Shown here in pieces: positions 5,473-6,450 of a stretch of DNA of 6,450 nt. The position numbers were made by a program, and so were the translations under genes. Origin of the DNA: Candidatus Luteimonas excrementigallinarum (lineage in GTDB: Bacteria > Pseudomonadota > Gammaproteobacteria > Xanthomonadales > Xanthomonadaceae); the NCBI GenBank assembly GCA_019115725.1, contig DXCY01000111.1, forward strand, positions 1 through 6,450, read 5' to 3'. Positions within the stretch are counted from its first letter, which is position 1, and every line of letters starts with the position of its first letter. Under the pieces are notes generated by a model. That model did not search any database, was not told where the DNA came from, and was given only the letters and a program-made list of their open reading frames with translations.

Positions 5473-6450
5473 ATGAGTCAATCCGGGGGAACCGGCCCCG
5501 GCCTGCGCCCGCTGGCCGGAATTCCGCCAGCCCAGTACGAGCGCCGCCGCCGGCAGCTGATGCAGATGGCCGGCAGCGACGCGATCCTGATCGTGCCGGC
5601 GGCGCCGCAGCGGGTGCGCAGCGGCGACACCTTCCACGGCTACCGGCAGGATTCGAACCTGCTGTACCTGACCGGCTTCGCCGAGCCGGAGGCCGTACTG
5701 GTGCTGGTGCCCGGCCGCCGCCATGGCGAATGCCTGCTGTTCTGCCGCGAGCGTGATCCGGTGCGCGAAGGCTGGGACGGTCCGCGCCTGGGGCCGGAGG
5801 GGGCGGTGGACGCGCTGGGCATGGATGATGCCTACCCCATCGACGACATGGACGAGATCCTGCCCGGACTGCTGGAAGGGCGCCCGCGGGTGTACCACCA
5901 CTTCGGGCGCAACGAGGATTTCGATCTCAAGCTGATCGGCTGGTTCAAGCAGGTGCAGGCCCAGGCCCCGGCGCGCACGCAGCCCGCGCACGAGTTCCTG
6001 GAGCTGGGCCACCTGCTGGATGAGATGCGGCTGTTCAAGAGCCGGGAGGAGCTGGTGCTGATGCGCCGCGCCGCCGCCATCAGCGTCCGAGCCCATGCCG
6101 CGGCCATGCGCGCGGTGCGGCCGGGCATGCACGAATACGAGCTGCAGGCCGAACTGGAATACGAGTTCCGTCGCCATGGCGGCGAGGCGGCCTATGGAAG
6201 CATCGTGGGTGCGGGCGGCAACGGCTGCATCCTGCATTACGGCGCCAACCGCGCGCGCATCGGCGAAGGCGACCTGGTGCTGATCGATGCAGGCGCCGAG
6301 TACGCCGGCTACGCGGCCGATATCAGCCGCACGTTCCCCGCCAGCGGGGAGTTCAGCCCGGCCCAGCGCACCCTCCACGACCTGGTGCATTCGGCCCAGG
6401 CCGCGGCGCTGGCGCAGTCACGCCCAGGCGTTGCGTTCGAAGCGGTGCAC
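5473..6450 (+). CDS. pepP: Xaa-Pro aminopeptidase (aminopeptidase P), 3' end cut by window edge
   Basis: Aminopeptidase P removes an N-terminal residue that precedes proline, using a dinuclear metal (manganese) centre of the pita-bread fold. From the ATG at 5473, 326 codons are open to the window edge; the family is about 440 residues, so roughly the last quarter is missing. The N-terminal creatinase-like domain shows the expected RSGDTFHGYRQDSNLLYLTGF (49-69), including the FHGYRQDSNLLYLTGF core. The catalytic domain starts near residue 190 with REELVLMRRAAAIS, then GGEAAYGSIVGAG (236-248), LHYGAN (254-259) and VLIDAGAEYAGYAADISRTFP (269-289). The first two metal ligands, D272 and D283, correspond to E. 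coli D260 and D271 with the same 11-residue spacing; the remaining ligands (E. coli H354, E383, E406) would lie outside the window. A GAGG at 5459-5462 overlapping the upstream stop may serve as ribosome site. In E. coli, ubiH follows. Confidence 0.96.
   Translation, partial: MSQSGGTGPGLRPLAGIPPAQYERRRRQLMQMAGSDAILIVPAAPQRVRSGDTFHGYRQDSNLLYLTGFAEPEAVLVLVPGRRHGECLLFCRERDPVREGWDGPRLGPEGAVDALGMDDAYPIDDMDEILPGLLEGRPRVYHHFGRNEDFDLKLIGWFKQVQAQAPARTQPAHEFLELGHLLDEMRLFKSREELVLMRRAAAISVRAHAAAMRAVRPGMHEYELQAELEYEFRRHGGEAAYGSIVGAGGNGCILHYGANRARIGEGDLVLIDAGAEYAGYAADISRTFPASGEFSPAQRTLHDLVHSAQAAALAQSRPGVAFEAVH

Noticed and set aside
4885..6390. A 501-residue open frame on the minus strand
   Set aside because: It runs antisense to ygfB and pepP, both clearly real. 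Its protein is rich in His, Gln, Ala and Arg, typical of the complement of GC-rich coding DNA, and shows no recognisable domain.

Overview
The window is high-GC gammaproteobacterial chromosome. Gene content and order suggest a Xanthomonadaceae-type organism (Xanthomonas, Stenotrophomonas, Lysobacter or Luteimonas group). That placement rests on GC, protein sequence character and synteny; no database search was possible. It is a housekeeping locus: I see no insertion sequence, prophage, CRISPR array, tRNA or defence gene.

Layout. A left block reads on the minus strand, in transcription order from right to left: a membrane-anchored PAS-PAS-GGDEF-EAL cyclic-di-GMP enzyme (4757-2550), a 73-residue coiled-coil protein of the TIGR02449 type (2518-2297), zapA (2300-2016), 6S RNA (about 1961-1777), ygfA (5-formyltetrahydrofolate cyclo-ligase, 1677-1072), an EVE-domain protein (1075-587) and rpiA (594 to beyond the left edge). 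A right block reads on the plus strand: a UPF0149/YgfB-family gene (4921-5460) and pepP (5473 to beyond the right edge). The two blocks diverge from a spacer at 4758-4920 that holds candidate promoters in both directions.

The backbone matches the Escherichia coli neighbourhood pepP-ygfB / zapA-ssrS-ygfA-(serA)-rpiA. Differences from E. coli are the c-di-GMP gene between ygfB and the zapA unit, the coiled-coil gene directly before zapA, and an EVE-domain gene where E. coli has serA.

Several genes are tightly packed. The coiled-coil gene and zapA overlap by 4 bases (GTGA), ygfA and the EVE gene by 4 bases (ATGA), and the EVE gene and rpiA by 8 bases (ATGAGTGA). This suggests translational coupling within two small units. 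The 338-base gap between zapA and ygfA is filled mainly by 6S RNA, recognised from its promoter, its long-range pairing and the conserved hairpin near its 3' end.

Nothing here looks like a wholly new system. The points most worth following are the coiled-coil/ZapA pair as a possible ZapB- or ZauP-like division module, a possible leaderless promoter for that pair overlapping the stop codon of the c-di-GMP gene, and the placement of that c-di-GMP enzyme directly upstream of a cell-division gene.
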